Source: Winogradskyella ursingii
GTDB taxonomy: Bacteria > Bacteroidota > Bacteroidia > Flavobacteriales > Flavobacteriaceae
Assembly (NCBI RefSeq): GCF_013403975.1
Contig: NZ_JABFDH010000002.1
Location: 434,001-498,000, forward strand
Direction: 5' to 3'
DNA: 64,000 nucleotides
Part shown: positions 33,926-42,448 of the stretch, one piece after another
Layout: every line of letters starts with the position of its first letter
Numbering within the stretch: position 1 is the first letter of the stretch
Translations under genes and position numbers: made by a program
The notes under the pieces: model-generated
The model's input: only the letters and a program-made list of their open reading frames with translations
The model's database searches: none
What the model was told of the DNA's origin: nothing

Positions 33926-33979
33926 TTGACTTGGCAGTCCAAGTACAGATGAAAGTATATAATCAACATAAAATTTTAG

Positions 33980-33999
33980 ATTCTTGCATGCGCAGGAAT
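33980..33999. repeat. Short hairpin repeat, family C (copy 2)
   Basis: ATTCTTGC (33980-33987), loop ATGC, GCAGGAAT (33992-33999): an eight-base stem with one G-T pair, followed by GAC. It resembles the well-known GGATTCCTGC...GCAGGAATGAC type repeats. It ends nine bases before the SDR start codon. Confidence 0.6.
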
Positions 34000-34008
34000 G
34001 ACTGAACT

Positions 34009-34758
34009 ATGAGGAAAACAGCATTAATTACAGGCGCAACCAGCGGAATTGGCAAAGCTACAGCTCAAGAATTCGCAAAACAAGGTATCAATTTAATCTT
34101 GTGCGGCCGACGTCAAGAACGTTTGGATAAAATTAAAAAAGAGCTCTCCAAAAAAGTCGATGTACATACTTTAAATTTTGATGTACGTGACCGAGAAAAA
34201 ACATTGGAAGCAATTGCTTCTTTGCCTACAGAATTTCAAGATATTGATATTTTAATAAATAATGCTGGTAATGCCCATGGATTAGATCCAATAGAAAATG
34301 GAAGTTTGGATGATTGGGATGCCATGATGGACATTAATGTTAAGGGTTTACTTTATGTAAGTAAAAGTGTAATTCCCAATATGACAAAACGCAAAGTAGG
34401 ACACATAATCAATATTGGTTCATCAGCAGGCAAGGAAGTATATCCAAAAGGCAATGTGTATTGTGCCAGTAAACATGCAGTTTTGGCTATAACTGAAGGC
34501 ATGCGGATAGACCTCAATCCATACGGTATTAAGGTAGGCGCCGTCAATCCAGGACTTGTTGAAACTGAATTTTCAGATGTCCGATTTAAAGGAGGAAAGC
34601 AAGCCGATGGCGTTTACAAAGGCTACAAAGCCTTGCAGGCAGAAGATGTGGCTGAAGTCATCTATTTTGCAGTGTCCAGACCTGCCCATGTTAATATTGC
34701 TGATGTTTTGATGTTTTGTACAGCTCAGGCAAGTTCTACAATTGTGAAAAAAAATTAA
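34009..34758 (+). CDS. Short-chain dehydrogenase/reductase (YdfG-like)
   Basis: A 249-residue classical SDR: cofactor motif TGATSGIG (residues 8-15), NNAG (84-87), catalytic Ser139 region in INIGSSAG and the YCASK motif (Tyr151, Lys155). The positioning and the RxxR after the second strand (LCGRRQERL) suggest NADPH. Members of the closest group act on 3-hydroxy acids such as serine, allo-threonine or 3-hydroxypropionate; that assignment is by overall similarity. Confidence 0.9.
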   Translation: MRKTALITGATSGIGKATAQEFAKQGINLILCGRRQERLDKIKKELSKKVDVHTLNFDVRDREKTLEAIASLPTEFQDIDILINNAGNAHGLDPIENGSLDDWDAMMDINVKGLLYVSKSVIPNMTKRKVGHIINIGSSAGKEVYPKGNVYCASKHAVLAITEGMRIDLNPYGIKVGAVNPGLVETEFSDVRFKGGKQADGVYKGYKALQAEDVAEVIYFAVSRPAHVNIADVLMFCTAQASSTIVKKN

Positions 34759-34791
34759 AATATAGTGATTTCCACTTTTGTGAGAAATGAT

Positions 34792-35421
34792 ATGATTGCT
34801 CAACTCAGATCTAAATGGATTAATTTATCTTCAAAATATGCTGAAGATGAAAAAATTACAATTACATTTTGGGACGAGATTTTGAAACACTACACTTCAA
34901 ATAATAGATACTATCACAATCTTTATCATATTCAAAATATGCTTTTACAAGCCGAAGAGCACAAATCTGTTATAGAAGATTTTGACGTTTTAGTTTTTTC
35001 AATTTGGTACCATGATATCATTTATAAATCAACCAAAAAGGACAACGAAGAAAAAAGTGGGCTTTTTGCCAAAAAAGCTTTAAAAAAATTGAATATTGAA
35101 GAAAAACGAAGAGAAAACGTTCAGAAATTGATTATTTCAACCAAAAAGCATCAAATAGTTTTGGATAACAATCAAGATAATGCATTTCTCCTGGATTTTG
35201 ATTTATCAATACTTGGAGCTGATTGGGAAACCTATAAAAATTATACGCATCAAATAAGAAAAGAATATAAAATCTACCCAGATTTTATATATAAACTGGG
35301 TCGAAAAAAAGTGCTTCGTCATTTTTTAGATCGAGAAACGTTGTATTTTACAAAAGCTTATAGATTAAAGTTTGAATACCAAGCTAGAGAAAATTTGCTA
35401 AAGGAAATAGAATTACTTTAA
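34792..35421 (+). CDS. HD-domain phosphohydrolase-like protein
   Basis: A 209-residue soluble protein of the predicted metal-dependent HD superfamily (COG4339 type). Metal ligand candidates are His in NRYYHNLYHI and the His-Asp of WYHDIIY, with FLLDFDLSILGADWETY further on. The substrate is unknown. An in-frame GTG at 34765 would add nine residues (MISTFVRND) with no visible role, so the ATG at 34792 was chosen. It lies between the SDR and an AlbA_2 gene in the same direction. Confidence 0.8.
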   Translation: MIAQLRSKWINLSSKYAEDEKITITFWDEILKHYTSNNRYYHNLYHIQNMLLQAEEHKSVIEDFDVLVFSIWYHDIIYKSTKKDNEEKSGLFAKKALKKLNIEEKRRENVQKLIISTKKHQIVLDNNQDNAFLLDFDLSILGADWETYKNYTHQIRKEYKIYPDFIYKLGRKKVLRHFLDRETLYFTKAYRLKFEYQARENLLKEIELL

Positions 35422-35427
35422 GGAGAC

Positions 35428-35449
35428 ATCTGCTTTCCCAGGATTGACA
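35428..35449. repeat. Degenerate short hairpin repeat, family C (copy 3)
   Basis: ATCTGCTTTCCCAGGATTGACA resembles the repeat type ATTCCTGCTTTCGCAGGAATGACA with several substitutions. It ends three bases before the next ATG, and the TTG at 35444 that could serve as alternative start lies inside it. Confidence 0.45.
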
Positions 35450-35452
35450 GCT

Positions 35453-36586
35453 ATGATTAACAAAAGGCTTCTCATAAAAAACCTACTATCTCACAACGAT
35501 GAGAACAGTTTTTATGACAAAAAGCGAAAAATTGACATTAGTTTTAAAGAGGGCAAAGCCAAGTTTTTGAAACATATCTGTGCGCTCTCTAACAGTAACC
35601 CAAAAAATAATTCTTACATCGTAATTGGTGTTGAGGACGAAGATAATAACATTGTAGGAGTTGATTTTTTTGATGATAGCAAAATTCAGAACCTCATCAA
35701 TGCTTACTTAACAAATCCACCGATTGTACAATACGAAAACATCCCTTTTCCTCATTTACCAGACGATAAAGTAGTTGGATTGGTGACCATTAGGCCAATT
35801 GATAAAATTACTTCACTAAGAAAAAATATATGGAAATATTATGGCGGCTCCGTTTTCTTTAGGGACGGCAGCATTAGTATGCCAAAGGTTTTTGATATTG
35901 AGGTGAAGGATGTCAACTCAAAAATTGTTGCAGCAATTGAAAATCATGCTCAAAACAATATTCAGCTGACTTTGGATGGTGTGTTTGATTTTCTGAACAA
36001 ACGGCAAGATTTTAATCCACAGTACCAAGTTTTTAAAGAGTATTTTGTACTGTGCTGGTCCGGACAAAAGAAGCAGGTTAAAGATGAAGTGTTTTTTTCT
36101 CGTGTGGATATTGAGCTCATTAACGAACAGGTCCGTCTATTCTATTCTGCATTAGATGAAGTTTCAATTTCCTATACCGAAGATTCCTTCAAAATAATTG
36201 AGTATGTACGGCTTGGACTTTATCAGTCTTATAAATATTATAAATTAGAAGAAACTACGATTCATTTTGATAATAACGCCAACTATTCCATATCGGCAGA
36301 TTTGATTTTTCAACCACCACAATTCGACAAACGAGTGTTGCACCATATTTATAATGCTAATAATTCTATTTTAGAAAAACTTGAAAAAAGCCTATCACTT
36401 AACAAAAATGAGACTGCCGATTTAAAAAATCTAGCTTCAAGTTATCTCATTTGTTATCTCAATAGGTTCGATGATGCGCTTTTAAAATTGGAAGCTGCCA
36501 AGCCTTACATCAGAAACGAGAGCGAAATTTTATATCAATCCTACAAAGAAACCATTAGAATTTTACGTAAAGTGAAATACAGCTAA
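35453..36586 (+). CDS. AlbA_2 (Schlafen-type) domain protein
   Basis: A 377-residue soluble protein. The N-terminal 130 residues form an AlbA_2 domain: FKEGKAKFLKHICALSN, then YIVIGVEDEDNNIVGVDFF and the strand FFRDGSISMP. In many proteins this domain accompanies helicase or HATPase parts, but here the C-terminal 240 residues are a helical region without those motifs. Function unknown; related Schlafen-type domains bind nucleic acid. The ATG at 35453 is preferred over an in-frame TTG at 35444 located in a repeat. Confidence 0.72.
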   Translation: MINKRLLIKNLLSHNDENSFYDKKRKIDISFKEGKAKFLKHICALSNSNPKNNSYIVIGVEDEDNNIVGVDFFDDSKIQNLINAYLTNPPIVQYENIPFPHLPDDKVVGLVTIRPIDKITSLRKNIWKYYGGSVFFRDGSISMPKVFDIEVKDVNSKIVAAIENHAQNNIQLTLDGVFDFLNKRQDFNPQYQVFKEYFVLCWSGQKKQVKDEVFFSRVDIELINEQVRLFYSALDEVSISYTEDSFKIIEYVRLGLYQSYKYYKLEETTIHFDNNANYSISADLIFQPPQFDKRVLHHIYNANNSILEKLEKSLSLNKNETADLKNLASSYLICYLNRFDDALLKLEAAKPYIRNESEILYQSYKETIRILRKVKYS

Positions 36587-36744
36587 TCGTCAGGGCTCTT
36601 ATAAAATTTACCGACAATTTTTGCAACTTATCGAGATTAGAATTAAAAGCATACCAGTTATACATTTTTTTTAACCATTCATCAAAAAAATCAAGTCACT
36701 AAATAATAAATATGCATCTTTGAAGTGCTATTAATCAATTATAT

Positions 36745-36792
36745 AACCTTGTTTCTCCCGATAAAGATTCGGCATTGGAACAAGGTTTATTT
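36745..36792 (+). terminator. Hairpin terminator between the AlbA_2 and DUF1501 genes
   Basis: AACCTTGTT (36745-36753) pairs with AACAAGGTT (36779-36787), with a 25-nt loop and followed by a T-run that ends at the DUF1501 stop codon. It could serve both convergent genes. The loop is unusually long. Confidence 0.55.
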
Positions 36793-36794
36793 TT

Positions 36795-37982
36795 TTAAAT
36801 AAAATTGAGGCTTTGTTGTGGTGAGGCAATAATACCTTCTGTAGAAACTCCCATCCAACTTTTGAGAATAGTCGCATAAACTTGTCTGAAGTCAATTTCG
36901 AATTTTATATCTCCGTTGTCATCCAAATCTTTGAGGCTTGCTAAGTTGTTGTAAAATCCAGCTGACTTTAGATTTTTACCAATAATGAAAATATTATTTG
37001 CTGCTCCGTGATCAGTACCGTTGGCCGCATTTTGTTTTACACGTCTTCCAAATTCTGAAAAAGTAAATATTAATGTATCCTCAAAACTCTCGTTTCGTTT
37101 TAAATCCTTTACGAAGGCCGAAACACTATCAGCATATTGAGACAGTAATCTTTTTTGTCTGTTAGGTTGATTGGCGTGTGTATCAAAACCACCAAGTGAC
37201 GTGTAAAACACCTTTGTTTCCAATCCTGAATTTATAAATTGTGCCACATTCTTTAACTGTCTCGCAAACAGATTTTGAGGATAGTCCTCTTGAGAAAGAT
37301 TAATCTTTGTATTCTCGTATATATACTTGGCCGAAGATTTGGCTTCAATCATAGTTTGGTATAAATAACCCAAATTATGTTCGCTCAAATGCGCATCATT
37401 ATAATGATTAACTACGTTATTAAAATATGGATCTTTCGATGTGTTGTATAGCACACGATAATCATTGGTGGCTAAACCATTAAAATGTTCCCCTTTCATG
37501 GCCAAGCTCAATTGCTCGTCCATTTCCATGGCATTATATGGTTTTTTGCCATGCAAATCCATATATCTTCCTAGCCAACCGCTTTGTAAATATTCATCTG
37601 AACCACTTGCAGTTTGCCATATATCCATGGATCTAAAATGAGAACGTACGGGATTTGGATACCCAACGTTATTTAAAATTGAAAGTTCTCCATTATCAAA
37701 CAGAGGTCTTAAAGGTGCCAAACTTGGGTGGAAACCTAAATCGTCATTCAATTTTATAATATCTTGGTTTATAGCCAACCTTGGTCTGGAATTGTAATAA
37801 ATATCGTTGTTATGCGGTATGATAGTATTAAGCCCATCGTTACCTCCTGCCAACTGTACTATTACCAAGCGTTTGTAACCCAACCGCTCAGTAGCCACAG
37901 ACTCTAAAGCCTTAACAAAACTTGGCACCAACAACATAGTACTCGCTAATGAGGAACTTTTTAAAAATTTACGTCTGTCCAT
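36795..37982 (-). CDS. DUF1501 domain protein
   Basis: A 395-residue protein with a twin-arginine-like start (MDRRKFLKSSSLASTMLLVPSFVKALE), LVIVQLAGGNDGLNTIIPH (the GGNDGLN motif of the family) and FGRRVKQNAANGTDHG. DUF1501 proteins are alkaline-phosphatase-fold proteins, exported, with unknown activity. They almost always neighbour a DUF1800 gene, and here the two are 10 bases apart. Confidence 0.9.
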   Translation of the reverse strand: MDRRKFLKSSSLASTMLLVPSFVKALESVATERLGYKRLVIVQLAGGNDGLNTIIPHNNDIYYNSRPRLAINQDIIKLNDDLGFHPSLAPLRPLFDNGELSILNNVGYPNPVRSHFRSMDIWQTASGSDEYLQSGWLGRYMDLHGKKPYNAMEMDEQLSLAMKGEHFNGLATNDYRVLYNTSKDPYFNNVVNHYNDAHLSEHNLGYLYQTMIEAKSSAKYIYENTKINLSQEDYPQNLFARQLKNVAQFINSGLETKVFYTSLGGFDTHANQPNRQKRLLSQYADSVSAFVKDLKRNESFEDTLIFTFSEFGRRVKQNAANGTDHGAANNIFIIGKNLKSAGFYNNLASLKDLDDNGDIKFEIDFRQVYATILKSWMGVSTEGIIASPQQSLNFI

Positions 37983-37992
37983 AATTATGGTA

Positions 37993-39366
37993 TTAACACA
38001 TTTGATATTCTGGCAACGACATGAGTTGAATGCAGAAGTCTTGCTTCGATTTTTTATTCAGCGTATTGACGTATGCAATAGTTCCGTCATTAATATTACC
38101 TTGTATTATATAGGAAGCCAATTCTTCCGTCTCAACAGATTTATAACTTTTTGAAAAGGCATCCCAGTTGGGTATAGTTTTAAAAGGCAATTTACCTTTA
38201 CGTCTTTCGAAATACTTTTCCTTAAAATCTTCACTAAAATCGCCTTCTACCTTTAAAGAGATGAAAGCATTATTAAGTAATATCGAAGGCAATTTGAGAC
38301 GCAACATAATGGTGTTAGCGTCAATCCACGCTTTATCACCTTTCCAACCAGCTACATTTGGTGGGTCTAAAAGGGTTTGACCCAATATCCTCTGAAGCCT
38401 TATAATATCTCTCTCTCTTTCAAATTTTACAGGAACAGTATTCACAATTCCTACAAAGTATTCAATAGGCGATTTAATTTTAGCACCAATATTTTTTTCA
38501 TCATAAAACCAATCTGACATAAACACATATCGCATGAGATTTTCAATGTTATAGTCTTTGTAAAACACATCTGCCATGGCATTGATATGATTTTTATTCG
38601 GAATTGGATTCACAAAATAGCGGTAAATCTTATTCGAAATAAACTGAGCGACCTGCCTTTCTTCTAAAATTATATCGATAATATCGTCGCCAGAAAAATC
38701 ACCTGTTTTCCCGAAAAACGTTTTTGAATCGTAATCGTGCTGGCTTTTTATTAAGCGAAATGTTCCGCCGTAATCGTGGTTATACCCTGTAAATGCACGT
38801 GCACTTTCTTTAATATCAACTTCAGAATAATGGCCTTCACCCAAAGTGAAGAGTTCCATAAGTTCGCGTGCAAAATTTTCATTGGGTTTACCCTTTCGAT
38901 TTTGTTTGCCATTTAGGTAACCTAACATCGCAGCTTCCTTTGAAACAGCTTTTACAAAATCCCTAAAATTACCTAATGTATGTTCTCGTAACGTATTATT
39001 GAATTGCTGAATATATATCACATTATTATCACGACATACAAAGTGATTGGCCCAAAATAACGTCATTCTTTCCCTGAGCAATTCTTTTGGGTTGACCATT
39101 CGTTCTATCCAAGCGTAATTGAGCTCCAAAACTTTTTTTCTGGATTTTGCTCTTACATCAGCTGCAAATTTTGGATCATCTTTTAAATCGGAACGTGTAA
39201 TATTTTTAAAATATGACAAGTTCAATTCAAGTGGAGTTATAGTTTTGGAATCTTTAAAAAGCGTATCAACAACCTTCATTCTCTTTTTGTCGAAAGTTTT
39301 AGAGATATCAGGCTGTAGACCAAAACCGGCTCTCCAATATAAATGTTGAAGTTCTTGACGTTTCAT
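37993..39366 (-). CDS. DUF1800 domain protein
   Basis: A 457-residue protein matching the DUF1800 family: LYWRAGFG at the start, RERMTLFWANHFVC, ENFARELMELFTLGEGHY and RAFTGYN, then the SPIEYFVGIVNT end block. No signal peptide is apparent. With its partner DUF1501 it forms a conserved module of unknown function, probably in a large extracytoplasmic assembly. The promoter was not found by eye. Confidence 0.9.
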   Translation of the reverse strand: MKRQELQHLYWRAGFGLQPDISKTFDKKRMKVVDTLFKDSKTITPLELNLSYFKNITRSDLKDDPKFAADVRAKSRKKVLELNYAWIERMVNPKELLRERMTLFWANHFVCRDNNVIYIQQFNNTLREHTLGNFRDFVKAVSKEAAMLGYLNGKQNRKGKPNENFARELMELFTLGEGHYSEVDIKESARAFTGYNHDYGGTFRLIKSQHDYDSKTFFGKTGDFSGDDIIDIILEERQVAQFISNKIYRYFVNPIPNKNHINAMADVFYKDYNIENLMRYVFMSDWFYDEKNIGAKIKSPIEYFVGIVNTVPVKFERERDIIRLQRILGQTLLDPPNVAGWKGDKAWIDANTIMLRLKLPSILLNNAFISLKVEGDFSEDFKEKYFERRKGKLPFKTIPNWDAFSKSYKSVETEELASYIIQGNINDGTIAYVNTLNKKSKQDFCIQLMSLPEYQMC

Positions 39367-39427
39367 ATTAACTAAGACCCTTTAATGACGAAAACGTTTA
39401 ATTAAGATTTTAACATTTCGGTATGAA

Positions 39428-39460
39428 ACAAAAAAAGCCGAATCTCTAGAAACGGCTTTT
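39428..39460 (-). terminator. Terminator for the aldehyde dehydrogenase gene
   Basis: AAAAGCCG and CGGCTTTT flank a 12-nt loop, with A-rich flank on the plus strand giving the T-run for minus-strand transcription. It lies just after the stop of the 517-residue gene and ahead of the DUF1800 gene. Confidence 0.8.
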
Positions 39461-39484
39461 AGAACTAAAATATTAAAGAATGGT

Positions 39485-41038
39485 TTAGAGATCAAATTTT
39501 ATCCCTTGCGCCAATGGCAATTCATCCGAATAGTTAACCGTGTTGGTTTGTCTTCTCATATAAACCTTCCAAGCATCTGAGCCAGATTCTCGACCACCAC
39601 CTGTTTCTTTTTCGCCACCAAAAGCGCCTCCAATCTCAGCACCTGAGGTTCCTATATTAACATTAGCAATACCACAATCTGAACCTGCATATGAAAGGAA
39701 TTTTTCAGCTTCTTTCATTTCATTGGTCATAATGGCCGAGGATAATCCTTGTGCCACTCCATTTTGCTTCTCAATAGCATTTTCTACATCACCAGAATAT
39801 TTCATTAAGTATAAAATTGGTGCAAACGTTTCGTGCTGTACAATTTCATAATCATTCTCAGCTTCAATAATGGCTGGCTTTACATAGCAGCCACTTTCAT
39901 AACCTTCTCCTTCTAAAACACCACCTTCTACTAAAACATTCCCACCTTCGGCTTTTGCTTTTTCAATCGCAGCCAAATAAGTGTCAACTGCGTCTTTGTC
40001 AATTAACGGTCCTACGTGATAGTTTTCATCTAGCGGATTTCCAATTTTTATTTGTTTGTAAGCACCAACTATGGCGTCTCTAACTTTGTCGTAAACTGAC
40101 TCATGGATAATCAATCGTCGTGTACTTGTACAGCGTTGTCCACACGTACCAACCGCGCCAAAAACAGCACCTGGCACCACTACTTTTAAATCTGCAGTGG
40201 GTGTAATAATGATGGCATTATTTCCTCCTAATTCCAACAAAGACTTACCAAAACGCTCTGCCACGGTTTTGCCGACAATCCGTCCCATTCTGGTAGATCC
40301 TGTAGCAGACACTAACGGTATTCTAGAGTCCGTAGTCATAAATTCACCAACTCTATAATCGCCATTTATAATACATGAAATACCTTCAGGCATATTATTT
40401 TCTTTTAAAATACCTGCAATGATGTTTTGGCAAGCAATTGAGCATAAAGGTGCTTTTTCCGAAGCTTTCCAAACACAAACGTCTCCACAAATCCATGCTA
40501 AGGCTGTGTTCCAAGCCCAAACGGCTACAGGGAAATTAAATGCCGAAATAATACCTACCACACCAATTGGGTGCCACTGTTCTCGCATTACGTGTCCTGG
40601 TCTTTCAGACGGAATTGTTTGCCCATTTAATTGTCTCGACAAACCGACCGCAAAATCACAGATATCAATCATTTCTTGTACTTCACCGTAACCTTCTTGC
40701 AAAGATTTACCCATTTCATAAGAAACCAATTTACCAAGTGGCTCTTTTAGATCTCTCAACTTATTTCCAAACTGGCGTACAATTTCTCCACGCTGCGGAG
40801 CTGGTATATCGCGCCAAGATTTAAAAGCTTTGGTCGCTGCATCCATTACCTTATCATAGTCTGCTCTGGTGGTGGTTTTAACCTTGCCTATTAATTGTCC
40901 ATCTACAGGAGAATAAGATTCAATAACTTCACCATTGGAAAAGTTATTGGAACCTGTTGACGTTCCATTGTTTATATCTTTAACACCTAACTGGTCTAAG
41001 GCTTCTTTTATTCCGTAATCGGTAGCTACTGCTTCCAT
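39485..41038 (-). CDS. amaB: ALDH7-type aldehyde dehydrogenase (aminoadipate semialdehyde type)
   Basis: A 517-residue NAD(P)-dependent aldehyde dehydrogenase. The catalytic Glu lies in LELGGNNA and the catalytic Cys in GTCGQRCTSTRR (about residue 310); FNFPVAVWAWNTALAWICGD is the typical substrate-side block of the ALDH7 family. ALDH7 enzymes (antiquitin, AmaB) oxidise alpha-aminoadipate semialdehyde in lysine breakdown; the specific substrate is inferred from family similarity. A single gene with its own terminator. Confidence 0.85.
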   Translation of the reverse strand: MEAVATDYGIKEALDQLGVKDINNGTSTGSNNFSNGEVIESYSPVDGQLIGKVKTTTRADYDKVMDAATKAFKSWRDIPAPQRGEIVRQFGNKLRDLKEPLGKLVSYEMGKSLQEGYGEVQEMIDICDFAVGLSRQLNGQTIPSERPGHVMREQWHPIGVVGIISAFNFPVAVWAWNTALAWICGDVCVWKASEKAPLCSIACQNIIAGILKENNMPEGISCIINGDYRVGEFMTTDSRIPLVSATGSTRMGRIVGKTVAERFGKSLLELGGNNAIIITPTADLKVVVPGAVFGAVGTCGQRCTSTRRLIIHESVYDKVRDAIVGAYKQIKIGNPLDENYHVGPLIDKDAVDTYLAAIEKAKAEGGNVLVEGGVLEGEGYESGCYVKPAIIEAENDYEIVQHETFAPILYLMKYSGDVENAIEKQNGVAQGLSSAIMTNEMKEAEKFLSYAGSDCGIANVNIGTSGAEIGGAFGGEKETGGGRESGSDAWKVYMRRQTNTVNYSDELPLAQGIKFDL

Positions 41039-41126
41039 ATTTGCTTAATTTTTATGAATTATTGAAATTTTATGCGAAGTTACTAATAATTTGTTGGTTT
41101 TGCTTGAACCAAGTCGTCTAAAAATG

Positions 41127-41134
41127 TAACTTTA
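41127..41134 (+). promoter_or_regulatory. Candidate promoter for the isoaspartyl peptidase gene
   Basis: TAACTTTA, one mismatch to TAnnTTTG; a TTG at 41104-41106 gives a 20-nt spacing to a -33 element. The ATG follows 25 nt downstream. Confidence 0.5.
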
Positions 41135-41159
41135 AGGCACTTGTAAAATCTAATTTATT

Positions 41160-42230
41160 ATGAAAAAAATCATTCCATTATTTCTACTTTTATTAATCTG
41201 TTTTTCGTGTGAAAACCAATCAAAATCAGATACTCCATCTCAAAATGAATCTGCTGAAATGTCTGAAGACAAAAGACAAGAATTCGCGATCGTTATCCAT
41301 GGAGGAGCTGGTACAATTTTAAAAGAAAATATGACTCCAGAGCGTGAGGCCGAATACCAAGCCAAACTTGAAGAAGCCATTAGAGTGGGTTATGAAATAC
41401 TTAAAAATGGTGGAAGCAGTCTAGATGCAGTCGAAAAAACCATCAATGTCATGGAAGACTCGCCGCTCTTTAATGCTGGTAAGGGTGCAGTATTCACCAA
41501 TGCTGAAACCAATGAACTTGATGCCTCAATCATGGATGGCAAGACGTTAAATGCAGGAGCTTCTGCTGGAACCACCACGGTTAGAAACCCAATTAATTTA
41601 GCTCGTGCTGTCATGGAAAAATCCGAACATGTGATGCTCTCAGGAAAAGGTGCAGAAACCTTTGCAAAGGAGCAAGGTATAACAACAGTTGAACCAGAAT
41701 ATTTCTATACCGAAAACCGATTCAATTCATTAAAACGAGCAAAAGACAGAGAAAAAGTAGAATTGGACCACGACGATAAAACAGCATTCTACGACCCATT
41801 AATTAAAGACTCAAAATACGGTACTGTTGGTTGCGCTGCATTAGACAAAAATGGAAATCTTGCTGCTGGCACTTCTACGGGTGGCATGACCAACAAACGT
41901 TATGGTAGAATTGGTGATGCACCAATCATCGGTTCTGGGACTTATGCCAATAATGCGACGTGTGCTGTATCTAGTACTGGTTGGGGTGAGTATTTTATTC
42001 GTGGGCAAGTGGCTTATGATATTTCTGCTATGATGGAGTACAAAGGTGTTTCTTTGGAAGAAGCTTCAAAAGAAGTTATTCAAAATAAACTTACAAATTT
42101 AGGAGGCACTGGAGGAATTATTGCTTTAGATAAAACTGGTAATATCGTTATGGAATTTAATACCGCTGGTATGTACCGTGCAAAAATGAATGATAAAGGT
42201 GAGCTAACGGTTGGGATTTATGAGAAGTAA
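41160..42230 (+). CDS. Isoaspartyl peptidase / L-asparaginase (Ntn hydrolase), lipoprotein
   Basis: A 356-residue proenzyme of the plant-type asparaginase family. The autocleavage site and nucleophile is Thr222 in KYGTVGCA, preceded by the usual VIHGGAGT motif (46-52) and DASIMDG, and followed by AGTSTGGMTNKR. A lipoprotein signal (LLICFSC, Cys17) places it outside the cytoplasm, anchored in a membrane; a spacer of about 25 polar residues follows. Unusual for bacterial members is this membrane anchoring, though it is common in Bacteroidota. It removes isoaspartyl or asparagine residues from peptides. Confidence 0.9.
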   Translation: MKKIIPLFLLLLICFSCENQSKSDTPSQNESAEMSEDKRQEFAIVIHGGAGTILKENMTPEREAEYQAKLEEAIRVGYEILKNGGSSLDAVEKTINVMEDSPLFNAGKGAVFTNAETNELDASIMDGKTLNAGASAGTTTVRNPINLARAVMEKSEHVMLSGKGAETFAKEQGITTVEPEYFYTENRFNSLKRAKDREKVELDHDDKTAFYDPLIKDSKYGTVGCAALDKNGNLAAGTSTGGMTNKRYGRIGDAPIIGSGTYANNATCAVSSTGWGEYFIRGQVAYDISAMMEYKGVSLEEASKEVIQNKLTNLGGTGGIIALDKTGNIVMEFNTAGMYRAKMNDKGELTVGIYEK

Positions 42231-42231
42231 T

Positions 42232-42325
42232 TTTTCATTTCGATAAACCGCTATACCGAGAAATCTCATGAGAAAAGCTTAATAGCTTAACTTTTGAGAT
42301 TTTTCGTTTTAGCTCACAATAACAA
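42232..42325. repeat. Dispersed palindromic repeat, family A (degenerate copy 2)
   Basis: In the 218-bp gap before the macroglobulin gene, CATTTCGA, GAGAAATCTCATGAG, then TTGAGATTTTTCG and TCACAATAACA follow the same order as the 9582-9665 element, with several substitutions and a shifted loop (AGCTTAATAGCTTAA, itself a small hairpin). Confidence 0.55.
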
Positions 42326-42448
42326 AATTTATATTTTTTTTAACTTCTAACAACAGACTAAACCACAAAAAACCCACGTACTTATTTAACAAGAATGTCC
42401 CTATCCATTTTTTTCGTTACTATTTTTACTTATTAATACCCTGTTACC

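Noticed and set aside
33929-33946. ACTTGGcagtCCAAGT hairpin after the aldo/keto reductase as a terminator
   Set aside because: There is a six-base stem but no T-run after it, and the SDR gene downstream looks co-directional.
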